From: Halomonas litopenaei
GTDB lineage: Bacteria; Pseudomonadota; Gammaproteobacteria; Pseudomonadales; Halomonadaceae
Direction of reading: 5' to 3'
Length of the DNA: 64,000 nt
NCBI RefSeq assembly: GCF_017303055.1
Contig: NZ_JAEKJT010000004.1
Location: 310,001-374,000 of the forward strand
How positions within the stretch are numbered: the stretch's first letter is position 1; each line of letters opens with the position of its first letter. Positions 51,741 through 60,362 of this stretch are shown in pieces. The position numbers and the translations under genes are program-made. The notes under the pieces are model-generated. The model saw only the letters and a list, made by a program, of their open reading frames with translations. It ran no database searches and was not told the DNA's origin.

Positions 51741-53222
51741 TCAGGTACCACAGAAGGTTCTGAGCACGCGCTCGTCTCGCGTCGGGGGTGCCATCAGCCA
51801 GGCCTCGCTTGGCGCCTCATGGGGGCGCGTCACGGCGGCCAGCACTGAGCTAAAGACGCTCAGGTCATCGTCGTCCACCGCAGCCCGAATGGCCTTTTCG
51901 ACCAGGTGGTTGCGAGGGATCACCAGGGGATTGGCTGCGCTCAGCCGCTGCCTCAGCGTTGGCGCGTCCGCACCCTGTTGCTGCAGCCGCTGGCGCCAAC
52001 GCGGCAGCCAGTCGTCAAGGCGATGACGTCGCTCGAATCCTTCGGCCAGGGTCTCGTCACCATCTTCCAGCGCGGCCGACAGACGGGCGAAGCCAAGGGT
52101 AAAGTCGGCATTGCCCTCCTCCATTGCCTTGAGCAGGTCCTCGCCCAGGGCAAGATCATGGTCACCTGACTGGTCGTCTTGGCTATCGAGCCCCAGCTTG
52201 GCGCGTAGCACGGCGGTCCAGGCAGCATCATGCTGTTCGGCAAAGTTCTCGATCGACGCCGTGGCCAGCGCAACCGCACGCTCCTGGTCGTCATCGATCA
52301 ACGGCAGTAGCGTCTCGGCCAGGCGCGCCAGGTTCCACTGGGCGATGGCGGGCTGATTGTCCCAGGCATAACGGCCTCGCTCGTCGATGGAACTGAACAC
52401 CCGGTGGGGATGAAAGGCGTCCATGAAGGCGCAGGGCCCGTAGTCGATGGTCTCACCGGAGATCGCGCAGTTGTCGGTGTTCATCACTCCATGGATGAAG
52501 CCAAGCCCCTTCCATTGGGCGATCAGACTGGCTTGACGCTCCACCACCGCGTCCAGCAGCGCCAGCGCTCTGCCTCCTCCCGTACTCTCGGACAGATGTG
52601 GATAGTGACGCTCAATGCAGAAGTCCACCAACAGAGACAGGGCCTCGGTATCCCGCCGCGCGGCAAAATACTGGAAAGTGCCCACGCGGATGTGGCTGGT
52701 TGCCACCCGCGTCAGTACCGCACCCGGCTCCACCATCTGGCGCACCACGGAATCGCCGCTGGCCACCGCTGCCAGTGCGCGTGTGGTAGGAACCCCCAGG
52801 GCGGCCATGGCCTCGGATACCAGGTATTCCCGTAGAACCGGCCCCAACGGGGCGCGGCCATCGCCTCCACGGGAGAACGGCGTGCGCCCGGCTCCCTTGA
52901 GTTGCACCTCCCGCAGCGTGCCATCCCGGTGCGTGAGCTCGCCCAACAACAGGGCGCGGCCGTCTCCGAGTTGAGGCACGAAGTTACCGAACTGATGTCC
53001 AGCATAGGCAGTCGCCACAGGGCGGGCCCCCTCCGGCACCAGGTTGCCTCCCAGCACCTCGGCAAGATGGTGATCATCCAAGGCATCCAGGTTCAGCCCC
53101 AACGCCTCGGCCAGGGGGCGATTGAACGCCAGCAAGCGTGGTGACGACACCGGCGTCGGTGCCATCTCGGCTCGCATGCGATCCGGCAAGGACGCATAGT
53201 GCGCGGAAAAAGCGGGAAACAT
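51741..53222 (-). CDS. selO: Protein adenylyltransferase SelO (YdiU)
   Basis: Pseudokinase-fold enzyme that transfers AMP from ATP to Ser/Thr/Tyr residues of proteins, linked to redox stress. 493 aa. Conserved motifs are complete: AYAGHQFGNFVPQLGDGRAL near residue 92, the glycine loop and Lys in LREVQLKGAGRTPFSRGGDG near 122, and the active-site segment GVMNTDNCAISGETIDYGPC near 245. The C-terminus ends FCGT, with the cysteine kept in bacterial forms where some homologues have selenocysteine. GAGGG precedes the start. Convergent with the sensor kinase. Confidence 0.95.
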   Translation of the reverse strand: MFPAFSAHYASLPDRMRAEMAPTPVSSPRLLAFNRPLAEALGLNLDALDDHHLAEVLGGNLVPEGARPVATAYAGHQFGNFVPQLGDGRALLLGELTHRDGTLREVQLKGAGRTPFSRGGDGRAPLGPVLREYLVSEAMAALGVPTTRALAAVASGDSVVRQMVEPGAVLTRVATSHIRVGTFQYFAARRDTEALSLLVDFCIERHYPHLSESTGGGRALALLDAVVERQASLIAQWKGLGFIHGVMNTDNCAISGETIDYGPCAFMDAFHPHRVFSSIDERGRYAWDNQPAIAQWNLARLAETLLPLIDDDQERAVALATASIENFAEQHDAAWTAVLRAKLGLDSQDDQSGDHDLALGEDLLKAMEEGNADFTLGFARLSAALEDGDETLAEGFERRHRLDDWLPRWRQRLQQQGADAPTLRQRLSAANPLVIPRNHLVEKAIRAAVDDDDLSVFSSVLAAVTRPHEAPSEAWLMAPPTRDERVLRTFCGT

Positions 53223-53369
53223 GACATACCCTCAGGCTAGCAATGACGCTGGGACCACCCTCGACCCCAGACGCGCCGTCGTCAAGCCTAGGACAGACGC
53301 TTCGTGGTGGAGAGGATCAGCAAGACAGGCCGCATTGTGCTTGATCATTGGCCAGGCTCACCAGCAGGA

Positions 53370-54044
53370 TCAGCGATCCGCGGTGGCTTCAAGCTTGCGC
53401 ACGCTGGATACGAAGTCGCTGAAACGCTCGCCCTGAATCAGCACGTGATCGCGCAAGATGCGCTCAGCGGCCTCCGCATCGCCAGCCGTAAGAGCGTCCA
53501 GCACAGCGCGATGCTCCTCCAGAGAACTCTGCATTCTGGAGCGCACCTGCAGCTGCAGCCGACGATAGGGTTTCAGCCTCTGCTTGAGCGACTGAGCCTC
53601 CTCGGACAGGAAGGCGTTGTGACTGGCCGCATAGATAATGCTGTGAAAGGACTCGTTCTCATAATAGTAGGCGTCGCTGTCGCCGGTCTCGCTGGCTCTT
53701 TGGCAGCCCTCGAAGGCGGCCTGCAGCGCCTCAAGTTCCTCCGGGGTCATGCGCCGGGCAGCAAGACGGCCACACATGCCCTCCAGCTCTGCCATCACCT
53801 CGAACATCTCGATCAATCGCTCAAGCCCGAGCCGTGCCACAAAGGTGCCCTTCTTGGGATAGACGGTCACCAGACCACTGGCTACCAGCTGCTGGATGGC
53901 TTCTCGCACCGGCGTGCGCGATACCTTGTAGGCCTCGCACAGGGCCTCGGGGTCCAGGCGCTCACCCGGCGCGCGTCGACCGTTGATGATGTCGTCCTCT
54001 AGAGAGTCTCTCAAGCGCTGAGCGTTGGAGGTCTTGTTGCTCAT
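53370..54044 (-). CDS. matR: GntR/FadR-type regulator (FCD domain), probable malonate regulator
   Basis: 224 aa. N-terminal winged helix (ALCEAYKVSRTPVREAIQQL) and FCD effector domain with the usual His/Asp metal ligands region (NESFHSIIYAASHNAFL). Divergent from the TRAP-malonate operon with a 208-bp gap containing a palindrome of the GTATAC type bound by FadR-subfamily regulators. By position it should be the malonate repressor; the MatR regulators of rhizobia belong to the same family. GAGGA lies upstream of the ATG. Confidence 0.82.
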   Translation of the reverse strand: MSNKTSNAQRLRDSLEDDIINGRRAPGERLDPEALCEAYKVSRTPVREAIQQLVASGLVTVYPKKGTFVARLGLERLIEMFEVMAELEGMCGRLAARRMTPEELEALQAAFEGCQRASETGDSDAYYYENESFHSIIYAASHNAFLSEEAQSLKQRLKPYRRLQLQVRSRMQSSLEEHRAVLDALTAGDAEAAERILRDHVLIQGERFSDFVSSVRKLEATADR

Positions 54045-54127
54045 GTCATCATCCTCGCCGGCAAGCCTAACTCTGCCAGTTCATCGATTCATCGGCCCAA
54101 CCGCCACCTTGGTCTAAGCCTGCCGCA

Positions 54128-54156
54128 TTGACAGGAATATACCTGAGGGCTATTGA
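54128..54156 (+). promoter_or_regulatory. Probable promoter of the mat operon
   Basis: Perfect TTGACA (54128-54133), 17 nt, TATTGA (54151-54156; weak -10). The palindromic operator starts inside the -10 box. Confidence 0.6.
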
Positions 54157-54167
54157 TGTATACATCA
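54154..54167. promoter_or_regulatory. 14-bp palindrome TGATGTATACATCA, putative MatR operator
   Basis: A perfect palindrome with the GTATAC core typical of FCD-type GntR operators, overlapping the -10 region of the TRAP operon and lying about 110 bp before the regulator gene. Position implies repression of the operon and possibly autoregulation. Confidence 0.7.
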
Positions 54168-54252
54168 TAGCAAATGAAACATTTTTTACACCCTTTATCA
54201 CCCGCCGTCCGCGGCACCCATCGCCACAATAACAACTCCTCAAGGAGACACC

Positions 54253-55350
54253 ATGACACGCCACGCCTCCCCCGCTCATCCCGCTCGCTCGGCTGATTGC
54301 GATTGCACGACTCAGGACGCTCCCTCACTCCAGCAGGCTCGACCACGCTCAGGCACCAAAGCGCTGACGGTCGCCGCTTGCGTTGCGCTGTCGGCACTGG
54401 CCGTCAGCGCCTCGGCCAGCGCGGAAACCACGCTGCGGGTCTCTCACCAGTTTCCTGGCGGCCAGGGAGATGTCCGCGATGAAATGGTGCAACTGATGGC
54501 CAAGGAAGTGGAAGCTGCCGACGTGGACCTGGCCCTGCAGGTCTACCCCGGCCAGTCCCTGTTCAAGGCCAAGGAACAGTGGGGCGCCCTGGTGCGCGGT
54601 CGCCTCGACATGACCTCACTGCCGCTGGACTATGCCAGCGGGCGCCATCCTGAGTTCTCCGCCACGCTGATGCCTGGCCTGGTGCGCAATCATGAACGCG
54701 CCCAGCGACTCAATGACTCGGCGTTCATGGACATGATCAAGCAGGTCATCCAGGACGCCGGTGCGCGGGTGCTGGCCGATGCCTGGCTGGCCGGTGGATT
54801 CGCCTCCAACAAGCAGTGCATCACCTCACCTGACACGGTGGCGGGGCAGACCATGCGCGCAGCAGGCCCGGCCTTCGATGAAATGCTGGCAACCGCGGGT
54901 GCTTCCATCGCCTCGATGCCATCGTCAGAGATTTACACTGCCATGCAGACCGGTGTCCTGGACGGTGCCAACACCTCGTCCGGCTCCTTCGTGTCCTACC
55001 GCATCTACGAGCAGGTCAGCTGCCTGACAGCACCGGGGGAAAACGCCCTGTGGTTCATGTACGAGCCGATCCTGATCTCGGAGCAAAGCTGGAGTCGACT
55101 CGATGAGGCCCAGCAGCAGGCGTTGCTCGAGGCCGGTGAAAAGGCCGAGGCCTACTTTGCGGAACAGGCCGCCCAGCTGGATCAGACCATGGTGGACGTG
55201 TTCGAGGAAAATGGCGTGGACGTCGTGCAGATGTCCCAGGCGGACTACGATGCCTGGCTCGAGGTGGCCAAGGAGAGCGCCTACAAGAGCTTTGCCGAGA
55301 ACGTGGACAACGGTCAGGCGCTGATCGACGCCGCCCTGGCCGTGGAATGA
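54253..55350 (+). CDS. matP: TRAP transporter substrate-binding protein (DctP family), probably malonate
   Basis: Periplasmic receptor of a TRAP transporter, 365 aa. An unusually long N-region of about 35 residues, including Cys16 and Cys18 (SADCDCTTQD), precedes the hydrophobic signal ALTVAACVALSALAVSASAS; cleavage is likely after SASA near residue 57. The mature part begins ETTLRVSHQFPGGQGDVRDE. AAGGAG precedes the ATG at 54253. Substrate is inferred from the downstream malonyl-CoA synthetase and decarboxylase: the order P-Q-M-A-B equals the rhizobial matPQMAB operon. Another dicarboxylate remains possible. Confidence 0.88.
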   Translation: MTRHASPAHPARSADCDCTTQDAPSLQQARPRSGTKALTVAACVALSALAVSASASAETTLRVSHQFPGGQGDVRDEMVQLMAKEVEAADVDLALQVYPGQSLFKAKEQWGALVRGRLDMTSLPLDYASGRHPEFSATLMPGLVRNHERAQRLNDSAFMDMIKQVIQDAGARVLADAWLAGGFASNKQCITSPDTVAGQTMRAAGPAFDEMLATAGASIASMPSSEIYTAMQTGVLDGANTSSGSFVSYRIYEQVSCLTAPGENALWFMYEPILISEQSWSRLDEAQQQALLEAGEKAEAYFAEQAAQLDQTMVDVFEENGVDVVQMSQADYDAWLEVAKESAYKSFAENVDNGQALIDAALAVE

Positions 55351-55417
55351 ACCGAGGAAGGCGCGGCGTGATGCCGCGCCTTGCTGCTCGTTGTCGTCAT
55401 GTCACCTCGGAGGCTCC

Positions 55418-55969
55418 ATGTCCCATACTCACTCTCCCCCCCACGTCGAGGCCGCGACTGCTGCCTTATCACGCCGCCACAGCGCCGGACCCATCGGCGC
55501 GTTCTGTCGTGGCATGGACAGGCTCTCCATCGCCTTCGCCGTTGTCGCGGCGGCTGCACTGCTGCTGGGCGTGCTGGCCGTCTGTCATATGATCTTCGTG
55601 CGCTATCTGCTTGGCGAAAGCACCACCTGGCAGACCGAATTCGCCATCTTTTCGATCACCGGCGCCATGCTGCTGGGTTCCCCCTATGTGCTGCTCACCG
55701 GTGGCCAGGTGGCAGTCACCGTGCTGCCCGACGCCCTCAAGGGAGGCCTGAAGAGTGCCATGAACCTGGTCGCTGCACTGTGCGGCCTGGGGTTCTGTAT
55801 CGCCCTGGCTTACGGCTCGTGGCTGTATCTGCTTGAGGCGTTCCACGGCGGCTGGACCACCGGCACGGTATGGAATCCTCCGCTGTGGCCAGCGCTCGTT
55901 CCGCTGGCCCTTGGCTCGACCCTGCTGGCAATCCAGTATCTGGCAGACATTCTGGGAGGAGCGCGCTGA
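55418..55969 (+). CDS. matQ: TRAP transporter small membrane subunit (DctQ family)
   Basis: 183 aa, four helices, with the family pattern VRYLLGESTTWQTEFAIFSI near residue 64. It anchors the substrate-binding protein interaction and supports the large permease. N-terminal 30 residues are hydrophilic (MSHTHSPPHVEAATAAL). I chose the ATG at 55418 because GGAGG lies 4 nt upstream; nine in-frame codons earlier look unrelated. Overlaps matM by one base. Confidence 0.88.
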   Translation: MSHTHSPPHVEAATAALSRRHSAGPIGAFCRGMDRLSIAFAVVAAAALLLGVLAVCHMIFVRYLLGESTTWQTEFAIFSITGAMLLGSPYVLLTGGQVAVTVLPDALKGGLKSAMNLVAALCGLGFCIALAYGSWLYLLEAFHGGWTTGTVWNPPLWPALVPLALGSTLLAIQYLADILGGAR

Positions 55970-57318
55970 TGGACCCCGTCACCAGCGGTATCCTTATTGT
56001 CACCGCACTATTCGTGCTGATGGCCATCGGCACCCCCATCGCCTTCGCCCTGGGCGGGGTCTCATTGGCCGCCCTGGTGCTTGATCAAGGCATGGGCGAG
56101 CTGACCTACTTCGGCGAGACCTTCTTCGGCAGCCTGGCCTCATTCGGCTTCGTCGCGATACCCATGTTCATCCTGATGGGGGCGGCCGTGGCATCGTCCC
56201 CCACCGGACGAGACCTCTACCGTTCACTGGATCTGTGGCTCGGCAAGGTGCCCGGTGGGCTGGCCATCTCCAATATCGGCGCCTGCTCGATCTTCGCAGC
56301 GCTATCAGGTTCGTCTCCGGCCACCAGCGCAGCCATCGGCAAGCTGGGCATTCCCGAGATGCGCAAGCGCGGCTATCCGGATGGCGTCGCCGCGGGGTGC
56401 GTTGCGGCAGGGGGCACCCTGGGCATCCTGATTCCGCCTTCGGTCACCATGATCGTCTACGGGATTTCCACCGAGACGTCGATCGGCCGCCTGTTCATCG
56501 CCGGCGCCTTGCCCGGTGTCATGCTGGCGCTGCTGTTCATGGCCTGGACCCTTATCGCCTGCAAGCTGGCCGGTGGCTATCACGCCCCCAACCCAGTAGC
56601 GGAAGCCGCTCGCGAGCTCAAGGACAAGGTCGCCAGTAACGTCGAGCACAACCTCAAGGCACTGGTGCGGGTGCTACCCTTCCTGGTCGTGGTCAGCGGC
56701 ATCCTGTTCGCCCTCTACGGTGGTGTCGCCACGCCCTCAGAGGCCGCCGGAGCGGGTGCCTTCCTGTGCCTGGCTCTGGCCATCGTGGTCTACCGCATGT
56801 GGCAGGTGAAGCCGCTCACCACCATCATGCGTGACGCGCTGCGGGAAAGCGTCATGATCATGCTGATCATTGCCTGCGCCGAGATCTTTGCCTATGCGCT
56901 GTCGTCGCTGTTCATTACCCAGACCGTGGCCGAGGCCATCGCCAGTCTTGAGGTCAATCGATGGGTGCTGATGGGCATCATCAACGTCTTTTTGCTGGTG
57001 GCCGGCTTCTTTCTGCCTCCAGTGGCAGTCATCGTCATGACGGCGCCGATTCTGCTGCCCATCATTCTGGCGGCCAACTTTGATCCCTACTGGTTCGCGG
57101 TCATTCTGACCATCAACCTGGAGATTGGCCTGATCACCCCGCCGGTAGGCCTCAACCTGTTCATCATCAAAGGGATAGCCCCAGATATCGCGCTCAAGGA
57201 CATTCTGCTCGGTAGCCTGCCCTACGCTCTGTGCATGGTGCTGGGCATCATCCTTCTATGCATCTTTCCGGGCATTGCCACCTGGCTGCCGGACCTGATC
57301 ATGGAAACCGCCGGCTGA
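55969..57318 (+). CDS. matM: TRAP transporter large permease (DctM family)
   Basis: 449-aa Na+-dependent permease with about 12 helices. Typical segments: AIPMFILMGAAVASSPTGRD near residue 62, GSSPATSAAIGKLGIPEM near 112, GGTLGILIPPSVTMIVYGIS near 147, and GLITPPVGLNLFIIKGIA near 387. Start overlaps the matQ stop (TGATG). Completes the uptake system; the next gene is malonyl-CoA decarboxylase after 28 nt, so transport and catabolism are one operon. Confidence 0.92.
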   Translation: MDPVTSGILIVTALFVLMAIGTPIAFALGGVSLAALVLDQGMGELTYFGETFFGSLASFGFVAIPMFILMGAAVASSPTGRDLYRSLDLWLGKVPGGLAISNIGACSIFAALSGSSPATSAAIGKLGIPEMRKRGYPDGVAAGCVAAGGTLGILIPPSVTMIVYGISTETSIGRLFIAGALPGVMLALLFMAWTLIACKLAGGYHAPNPVAEAARELKDKVASNVEHNLKALVRVLPFLVVVSGILFALYGGVATPSEAAGAGAFLCLALAIVVYRMWQVKPLTTIMRDALRESVMIMLIIACAEIFAYALSSLFITQTVAEAIASLEVNRWVLMGIINVFLLVAGFFLPPVAVIVMTAPILLPIILAANFDPYWFAVILTINLEIGLITPPVGLNLFIIKGIAPDIALKDILLGSLPYALCMVLGIILLCIFPGIATWLPDLIMETAG

Positions 57319-57346
57319 TCGGCTCGGCCCCAACGAGGTGTTTCTG

Positions 57347-58702
57347 ATGAACTTCAGCTTTCTGCAGGAACTGTTGTCCAACATCACCCAGCGCGACGCC
57401 CTGCTGCGCAGGCGTAGCGATGGCCCACCGCTGGACCATTCCCAGGTCATCGACGCCTGTCATCGACTGCTGGCAAGCGACGGCGAAGCATCGAGCATTA
57501 CCCTCGCCTGCCAGGCCCTGGATGCCTATGGGCGCCTGGGCGACGAAGAGAAGACCCGCTTCTTCCTGACCCTGACAGAGGAGTTCACCGCAGACCCCGA
57601 CGCCGTGGATCGCGCCTACCAAGACTACCGTGTCGAGCGCGGCAACATGGCACTTCAGCGTTTGTTCGAGGCCTGCGAGCCCAGACGGCAGGAGCTGCTG
57701 CGTCGCCTCAACCTCACCACCGGCGGAACCCATGATCTGGTGCGCATGCGCGAGGATCTGCTGCCCAGGCTCAAGGACAACCCGGATCTCAGGGCGCTCG
57801 ATGATGACTTTGCCCACCTGTTTGCCTCCTGGTTCAACCGGGGTTTTCTGGTCCTCAAGCGCATCGACTGGAACACCCCGGCGGCAGTGCTGGAGAAAAT
57901 CATTCGCTACGAAGCGGTACACGAGATCTGCGACTGGAATGATCTGCGCCGCCGCCTGGATGCTCGAGACCGACGCTGCTTTGCCTTCTTTCACCCGGCC
58001 ATCGGCGACGAGCCGCTGATCTTCGTCGAGGTCGCCTTGACCAAGGGTATGCCAGAACGCATCCAGCCGATTCTCGATGCCAACCACGAGGCCATCGAGG
58101 CGGAAGATGCCGATAGTGCCGCCTTCTTTGGCATCAGCAACTGTCAGGTGGGACTGCGCGGCATCTCCTTCGGTAACTTCTTGATCAAGCAGGTGGTGCA
58201 GGAGCTGAAGGCCGAGCTGCCCAGGCTCAAGCATTTCGTCACCCTCTCTCCCGTGCCTGGATTTCGCGCCTGGCTGGACGCCGAGCGCCAGCGGGAAGAT
58301 GGCCGGCTGGACGATGACACCCAGACGCTGCTCAAGGAGCTCGATAGCGAAGGGTGGGAGGCAGACCCGGAGCGCGCCAAGACCCTGGGCGAGGCCATTC
58401 GCCCCCTAGCGGCCCACTACCTCACGAAAGAGCGCAACCCCAAGGGGCTGCCCCTCAACTCGGTCGCTCGCTTTCATCTCGGCAATGGCGCCGAGCTTCA
58501 CCGCATCAACTGGCTAGGCGACACCTCTCGCCGCGGCCTGGCCCAGTTCGGCGGCCTGATGGTCAATTACCTTTACGTCCTCGATGACATCGAGGGCAAT
58601 CACGAACGCTACTCCAGCGAAGGCAAGGTCGCCTGCTCTTCCCAGGTCAAGGACCTGCGTCGGCGAGCACGCAAGCATCTCAAGGGAGATCCCGTCACAT
58701 GA
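57347..58702 (+). CDS. matA: Malonyl-CoA decarboxylase
   Basis: Converts malonyl-CoA to acetyl-CoA and CO2. 451 aa, MCD family: an N-terminal helical domain (residues about 1-170) and a GNAT-like catalytic domain with the Ser region TLSPVPGFRAWLDAE near 303 and the His region FHLGNGAELHRINWLGDTSR near 378. The tail (DIEGNHERYSSEGKVACSSQ) is conserved. The ATG at 57347 is preferred; a GTG three codons upstream is possible. Overlaps matB by ATGA. Confidence 0.94.
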   Translation: MNFSFLQELLSNITQRDALLRRRSDGPPLDHSQVIDACHRLLASDGEASSITLACQALDAYGRLGDEEKTRFFLTLTEEFTADPDAVDRAYQDYRVERGNMALQRLFEACEPRRQELLRRLNLTTGGTHDLVRMREDLLPRLKDNPDLRALDDDFAHLFASWFNRGFLVLKRIDWNTPAAVLEKIIRYEAVHEICDWNDLRRRLDARDRRCFAFFHPAIGDEPLIFVEVALTKGMPERIQPILDANHEAIEAEDADSAAFFGISNCQVGLRGISFGNFLIKQVVQELKAELPRLKHFVTLSPVPGFRAWLDAERQREDGRLDDDTQTLLKELDSEGWEADPERAKTLGEAIRPLAAHYLTKERNPKGLPLNSVARFHLGNGAELHRINWLGDTSRRGLAQFGGLMVNYLYVLDDIEGNHERYSSEGKVACSSQVKDLRRRARKHLKGDPVT

Positions 58703-60231
58703 ACCACAACCTCTTTGCCACCTTTGAAAAACGCATGCACGAGCGTGGCGATGCCCCCTTCATCACCACCCGGGAAGGTCGGGATTACCGTTATTCGGAC
58801 GCCCTCGACATGGTGGCACGGCTGGCTGGCGCGCTGGTCGAGCTTGGCGTCGGCCCGGGGGACAGAGTCGCCGTACAGGTCGACAAGAGCCCCGAGGCCA
58901 TTTTGCTCTACCTGGCCAGCCTCAAGGTCGGCGCCGTCTACCTGCCGCTCAACACCGGCTATACCAGCGAGGAAATACGCTATTTTCTCGGCGACGCCGA
59001 GCCCGCGCTGTTCGTGTGCCGTCCGGCCTCACTCGACGCCGCCACTCAGGTTGCGTCATCCTGCGGCGACGTGCGTGTGGTGTCGCTGGGCACTGCCGCC
59101 GACGGCGGACTGATGGACGTGGTCGCCGCGGCCTCCCCCGTCACCGACTGCCTTGAGCGCGACGCCAACGATCTGGCCGCCATCCTGTATACCTCCGGCA
59201 CCACGGGTCGTTCAAAGGGTGCCATGCTCAGCCACGGCAACCTTGGGTCGAATGCCGAGGCGCTGGTGTCTGCCTGGCGCTTTAGCGCAGACGACCGCCT
59301 CATCCATGCCCTGCCGATCTTCCACACCCACGGCCTGTTCGTGGCCTGCAACGTGATCCTGATGGCCGGTGCCAGCATGCGCTTCCTGCCCAAGTTCGAT
59401 GCGGATGTGGTGTTCGAGGAAATGGCACAGGGCACCACCATGATGGGGGTGCCGACCTTCTATACGCGCCTGCTGAAGGACCCTCGACTCACCCGTGAAG
59501 CCACCGCCAATATGCGCCTGTTCACCTCTGGCTCGGCGCCGCTGACCGCCGACACCCATGAGGCCTTCGAGGCGGCCACGGGCCATGCCATTCTCGAACG
59601 CTACGGCATGACCGAAACCAACATGAATACCTCGAACCCTTATGACGGCCAGCGCATCGCCGGCACCGTCGGGATGCCCTTGCCGGGGGTCGAGGTACGC
59701 ATTACCGATCGCGAAGGCAAGCATCATGACGCGCTGCCCCAGGGCGAGATTGGCATGCTCGAGGTGCGTGGCCCCAACGTGTTTCAGGGATACTGGCGGA
59801 TGCCGGAGAAGACCGCGGAGGAGCTGTTGGACGATGGCTTCTTCATCACCGGCGACCTGGCGTTGATCGACGAGCGAGGCTATGTGCAGATCGTCGGACG
59901 GGACAAGGACCTGGTGATCTCCGGGGGCTACAACGTCTACCCCAAGGAGGTCGAGGGCCATATCGACGAGCTCGGCGGCGTGCTCGAATCAGCGGTCATC
60001 GGGCTACCCCACCCGGATCTGGGCGAGGGCGTCACCGCCGTGGTCGTCCCGGCAGAAGGCGCCACACCGCAGGAAACCGAGATCATTGCCGCGCTGGCCG
60101 ACAAGCTTGCGCGCTACAAGCAGCCGAAGCGGGTGTTCTTTGTCGACAGCCTGCCACGCAACACCATGGGCAAGGTGCAGAAGAACCAACTCAGAGAGCG
60201 CTTCAAGGATACCTACGCGGCCAGCTCATAG
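58699..60231 (+). CDS. matB: Malonyl-CoA synthetase
   Basis: ANL-superfamily ligase: malonate + ATP + CoA to malonyl-CoA + AMP + PPi. 510 aa. ATP motif LYTSGTTGRSKGAMLSHGN near residue 163, the linker region GRDKDLVISGGYNVYPKEVE near 398, and the catalytic lysine near the end (RNTMGKVQKNQLRERF). The protein resembles rhizobial MatB rather than acetate ligases, and its pairing with malonyl-CoA decarboxylase supports malonate. A GC hairpin at 60274 closes the operon. Confidence 0.93.
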   Translation: MNHNLFATFEKRMHERGDAPFITTREGRDYRYSDALDMVARLAGALVELGVGPGDRVAVQVDKSPEAILLYLASLKVGAVYLPLNTGYTSEEIRYFLGDAEPALFVCRPASLDAATQVASSCGDVRVVSLGTAADGGLMDVVAAASPVTDCLERDANDLAAILYTSGTTGRSKGAMLSHGNLGSNAEALVSAWRFSADDRLIHALPIFHTHGLFVACNVILMAGASMRFLPKFDADVVFEEMAQGTTMMGVPTFYTRLLKDPRLTREATANMRLFTSGSAPLTADTHEAFEAATGHAILERYGMTETNMNTSNPYDGQRIAGTVGMPLPGVEVRITDREGKHHDALPQGEIGMLEVRGPNVFQGYWRMPEKTAEELLDDGFFITGDLALIDERGYVQIVGRDKDLVISGGYNVYPKEVEGHIDELGGVLESAVIGLPHPDLGEGVTAVVVPAEGATPQETEIIAALADKLARYKQPKRVFFVDSLPRNTMGKVQKNQLRERFKDTYAASS

Positions 60232-60273
60232 GCGCCATCTGTTCCCCTATGCTCGTTCATTCATAACACCCCA

Positions 60274-60299
60274 CAACGGCGCCCCATTGGGCGCCGTTG
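60274..60299 (+). terminator. Hairpin terminator after the mat operon
   Basis: CAACGGCGCCC, loop CATT, GGGCGCCGTTG: an 11-bp perfect stem, 43 bp after the matB stop. No T tract, so strength is uncertain. Confidence 0.6.
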
Positions 60300-60362
60300 A
60301 GCGTTCGCGGGAGTCTCGGCGCCCATATATACTCACACCCACCAACGTTGTGGAGACCCTCC

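Noticed and set aside
51741..53222. Selenocysteine in SelO
   Set aside because: The C-terminal residue at the relevant place is encoded as cysteine (FCGT) and the frame has no internal TGA.
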